A stretch of DNA of 64,000 nt from Zasmidium citrigriseum (taxonomy: Eukaryota; Ascomycota; Dothideomycetes; Mycosphaerellales; Mycosphaerellaceae): positions 378,376 through 442,375 of the forward strand of contig NHNW01000009.1 of NCBI GenBank assembly GCA_002786025.1. Reading direction: 5' to 3'. Both the position numbers and the translations under genes were made by a program. Shown here in pieces: positions 62,058-64,000 of the stretch. Position 1 is the stretch's first letter, and each line of letters begins with the position of its first letter. The notes under the pieces were generated by a model. It was not told the DNA's origin. It was given only the letters and a program-made list of their open reading frames with translations, and searched no databases.

Positions 62058-63784
62058 GATGTCGTCGCGTGCTCGCTAGGGTTCGAAGGTAAGGGTAAGT
62101 GTGCTCGCAAGTTCGCTGACGATGACAGGTCCTGGAAGCGTGGAAGAGCGGAGTGGAGTGCAAGATCGGTGAGGCTTCACATCTGGATCTCCGTCAGACC
62201 GTGCATCATGTTTGTATGATGCCAATTCGAACGACGAAGTTCGATCGGTTGCGACATCGCAAATTACGGCTCCTTCGCTTCTCATCCCGCACTCAACATC
62301 CGGCTTCACGAGCCTCTGACATTGGCCAGGAAGAGGAGCGTGGTATCTTGCTCTGTCCCGATTGTACCCGTGGAGTTGACTTACATGTGAAAGGAAGCCC
62401 GTCCGCTACTACCGATGCCGCTTGGCCCCACAATAACAGCTTCGCTCCGAACAGCGTCGTCCTCACCAGGATAATCGATCAGGCTCGACAAACAACGGTC
62501 GTCTCACGATTGTCACGAATCGGTGTGACTTGGGAAGAGGGAAGCAAGCAGAGCTACCTGAAGCTCCAAGAGTGGCTCGACCAGCACCGCGGTAAGCAGG
62601 CAAAGCAAAGCAGTTACGCGTGTAGGATCAGAACCAGACGAGCGCCCGCTTGGGGGATATGAAGCAAGATCACCTGCTTTGGATAGCTAGGCAAGCCGTC
62701 TGACCGCTGTCATTGTACCTCTGTACTTTGAGGGGTTTCGTCCAGTCACGAAGCTCTGTGGCTCGTCTGTAACGTGACCGAGCCTTGAATAGGAAGCAAT
62801 CAAGGTTAGGGAACAAGGGAAGTGGAAGGATGCTGGGCAACAGAGCCTCCCAGCTCATCTGCTGTGCTGTCCGGAGAGCCGAAAGGTCGGATGCATCCGG
62901 TACAGAGATACATGCCCAAAAACCTCTACTTCTGCTATCACAACAACGACAAACATCGCGACCAACGATCCAATCCGTCGCTGCCAATTACTCACGACGT
63001 CTGCGAAGCGACCTCGCACGAGCAAGTGACACCGCACTGCTGGGAGCTTCGTCATGCGGGGTACGTCTCAGCGGCGGGACGAGCGGGCGGTTCGAGACAA
63101 TCCATGGCCCAGACTCACGTGCTTCGAACGCTCTCCTACTTTGTCCGATCCCGACATTTCGCTTCGGTTCGGCGTTAAAGAAAGTGGCTGATTCTTCTGG
63201 CCCTCAACACAACCTCCACGGATACGAGAATGGCTTCATCCACCCACCGGATATCTCGACGGAAAGCTCGAGGCGTCCGGTAGTGCAGTCGGAAGTCGAC
63301 ATGATGAGACAAGACACACATCCGGAGAGCCCTAGTCTTCAACGTGACAGTGGCAGTGGCAGACACATTCGGGGACCACTTTTTCATCTATCTATGGCCG
63401 TATTATGTCGGTTGACCAAGTCCTGTACACTCTATCAGTCGCCTCTCCGCTGGTTTCGAAAATCAACAACTACGCCCTCGTGCTGGAGACTTGTGGCTTC
63501 AGCCAGGTCTGCCGAGTCTCGTTCCAAGTTCTTGCTTAATGGCTGGTATCACCAAGCGAGAAGACCAATGTCGAACCAGCACTGGCTTCATTTATACATG
63601 AAAGGTAAGAGCTCAACCACCAAAGGGTTCTCACTAGCCTTGAAGGTAAGTTGTGTCGATCCTTTCGGTCCAATGGAGCGTCATACGTAGGTGTCCCAAT
63701 AGCTATAGCAGCTACATTGATTCAACCTCACTCCTTTACATACACCATCAAGGTCCCCACAGACAGCCCTATAACACTATCAGC
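62058..63784. other. 1.7 kb stretch without a supported gene
   Basis: The left part holds the carrier promoter. Frames of 169 codons (62153-62662) and 301 codons (62785-63690), both plus strand, are the longest. Neither shows a domain, signal peptide or coherent hydrophobic pattern; composition is Arg/Ser-rich as in random GC-rich sequence. No repeats, terminal inverted repeats or RNA gene recognised. Confidence 0.45.
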
Positions 63785-64000
63785 ATGTCTCTAACCAAAG
63801 ACGAATTCTTCCAAACCTGGCTCTCAGCCGGAGAATCCCAAGAACAACACATCGTCGAAACGGCCTGGCAGCGCTACCAACAAACCCAATCCCCAACCTA
63901 CACCTCAGATCCCGAATCCTCAGATCCTTCCGCCGAAGCACTCAAATCGCTCTTCGAGCCCTTCCTCACCCACCCTTCCATCTCCTCGCACATCCAAACA
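63785..64000 (+). CDS. 5' end of an unidentified gene (runs off the window)
   Basis: An ATG at 63785 opens a frame of 72 codons to the end of the window: MSLTKDEFFQTWLSAGES, then Gln/Ser/Pro-rich residues and EALKSLFEPFLTHPS. Codon use has the C-rich third positions seen in nearby genes, and no stop occurs. Two helices separated by a disordered segment are likely. No family recognised from this part. Confidence 0.5.
   Translation, partial: MSLTKDEFFQTWLSAGESQEQHIVETAWQRYQQTQSPTYTSDPESSDPSAEALKSLFEPFLTHPSISSHIQT

Noticed and set aside
62785..63690. 301-codon plus-strand reading frame
   Set aside because: Arg/Ser-rich, no domain, no hydrophobic periodicity and overlapping frames on both strands; typical of random open frames in GC-rich DNA.

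Overview
The window is nuclear DNA of a filamentous ascomycete. Genes are dense, with little strand clustering. Most introns are 46-70 nt with GT-AG ends and recognisable CTAAC/CTGAC-like branch points. Protein families are typically fungal: STAND receptors, BTB proteins, a P450, FMP52 and an arylsulfotransferase-like protein. The style fits a Dothideomycete, perhaps a Mycosphaerellaceae relative, but that is inference from family content and not from a marker gene. I saw no rRNA, tRNA, CRISPR or intact transposon. Gene models were spliced by eye; exon sums were checked for divisibility by three.

0-9 kb: the 3' end of an unknown gene, a three-exon secreted cysteine-rich mini-protein (candidate effector), an intact NACHT STAND protein, a dUTPase/dCTP-deaminase-like gene with a broken partial copy downstream, and a mitochondrial hydroxyacid-oxoacid transhydrogenase. 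9-20 kb: a Ufd4/TRIP12-type HECT ligase, an FMP52-like mitochondrial protein, a roadblock (LAMTOR2-like) protein and 3-phosphoglycerate dehydrogenase.

20-32.3 kb: an acyl-CoA dehydrogenase and a cytochrome P450, then 1.7 kb of degenerate direct and inverted repeats that include a decayed copy of the P450 3' end and run into the last codons of a convergent GH16 glucanase. Next come two-domain glyoxalase I, NMN adenylyltransferase and a secreted SMP-30-like lactonase. 32.8-44 kb is an accessory region: a class C beta-lactamase-fold protein, a small Gly-rich ORF, an NB-ARC/TPR STAND gene whose nine-exon model is interrupted by one nonsense codon, two tandem BTB paralogues and a kinase-PHD fusion.

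44-64 kb: a membrane-anchored arylsulfotransferase-like protein, a NYN-like/CCCH zinc-finger protein, an ACMSD-type amidohydrolase, an isochorismatase-like hydrolase, PEX11, mitochondrial bL33 in three tiny exons, a 1231-residue coiled-coil protein, an F-box-like protein, a small single-pass membrane protein, the SUMO ligase Nse2, an oxoglutarate/malate-type carrier, a 1.7 kb stretch without a supported gene, and the 5' end of a gene that leaves the window. Serine synthesis, organelle proteins and proteostasis genes are housekeeping; the STAND, effector, BTB, P450 and repeat loci are where novelty is most likely.
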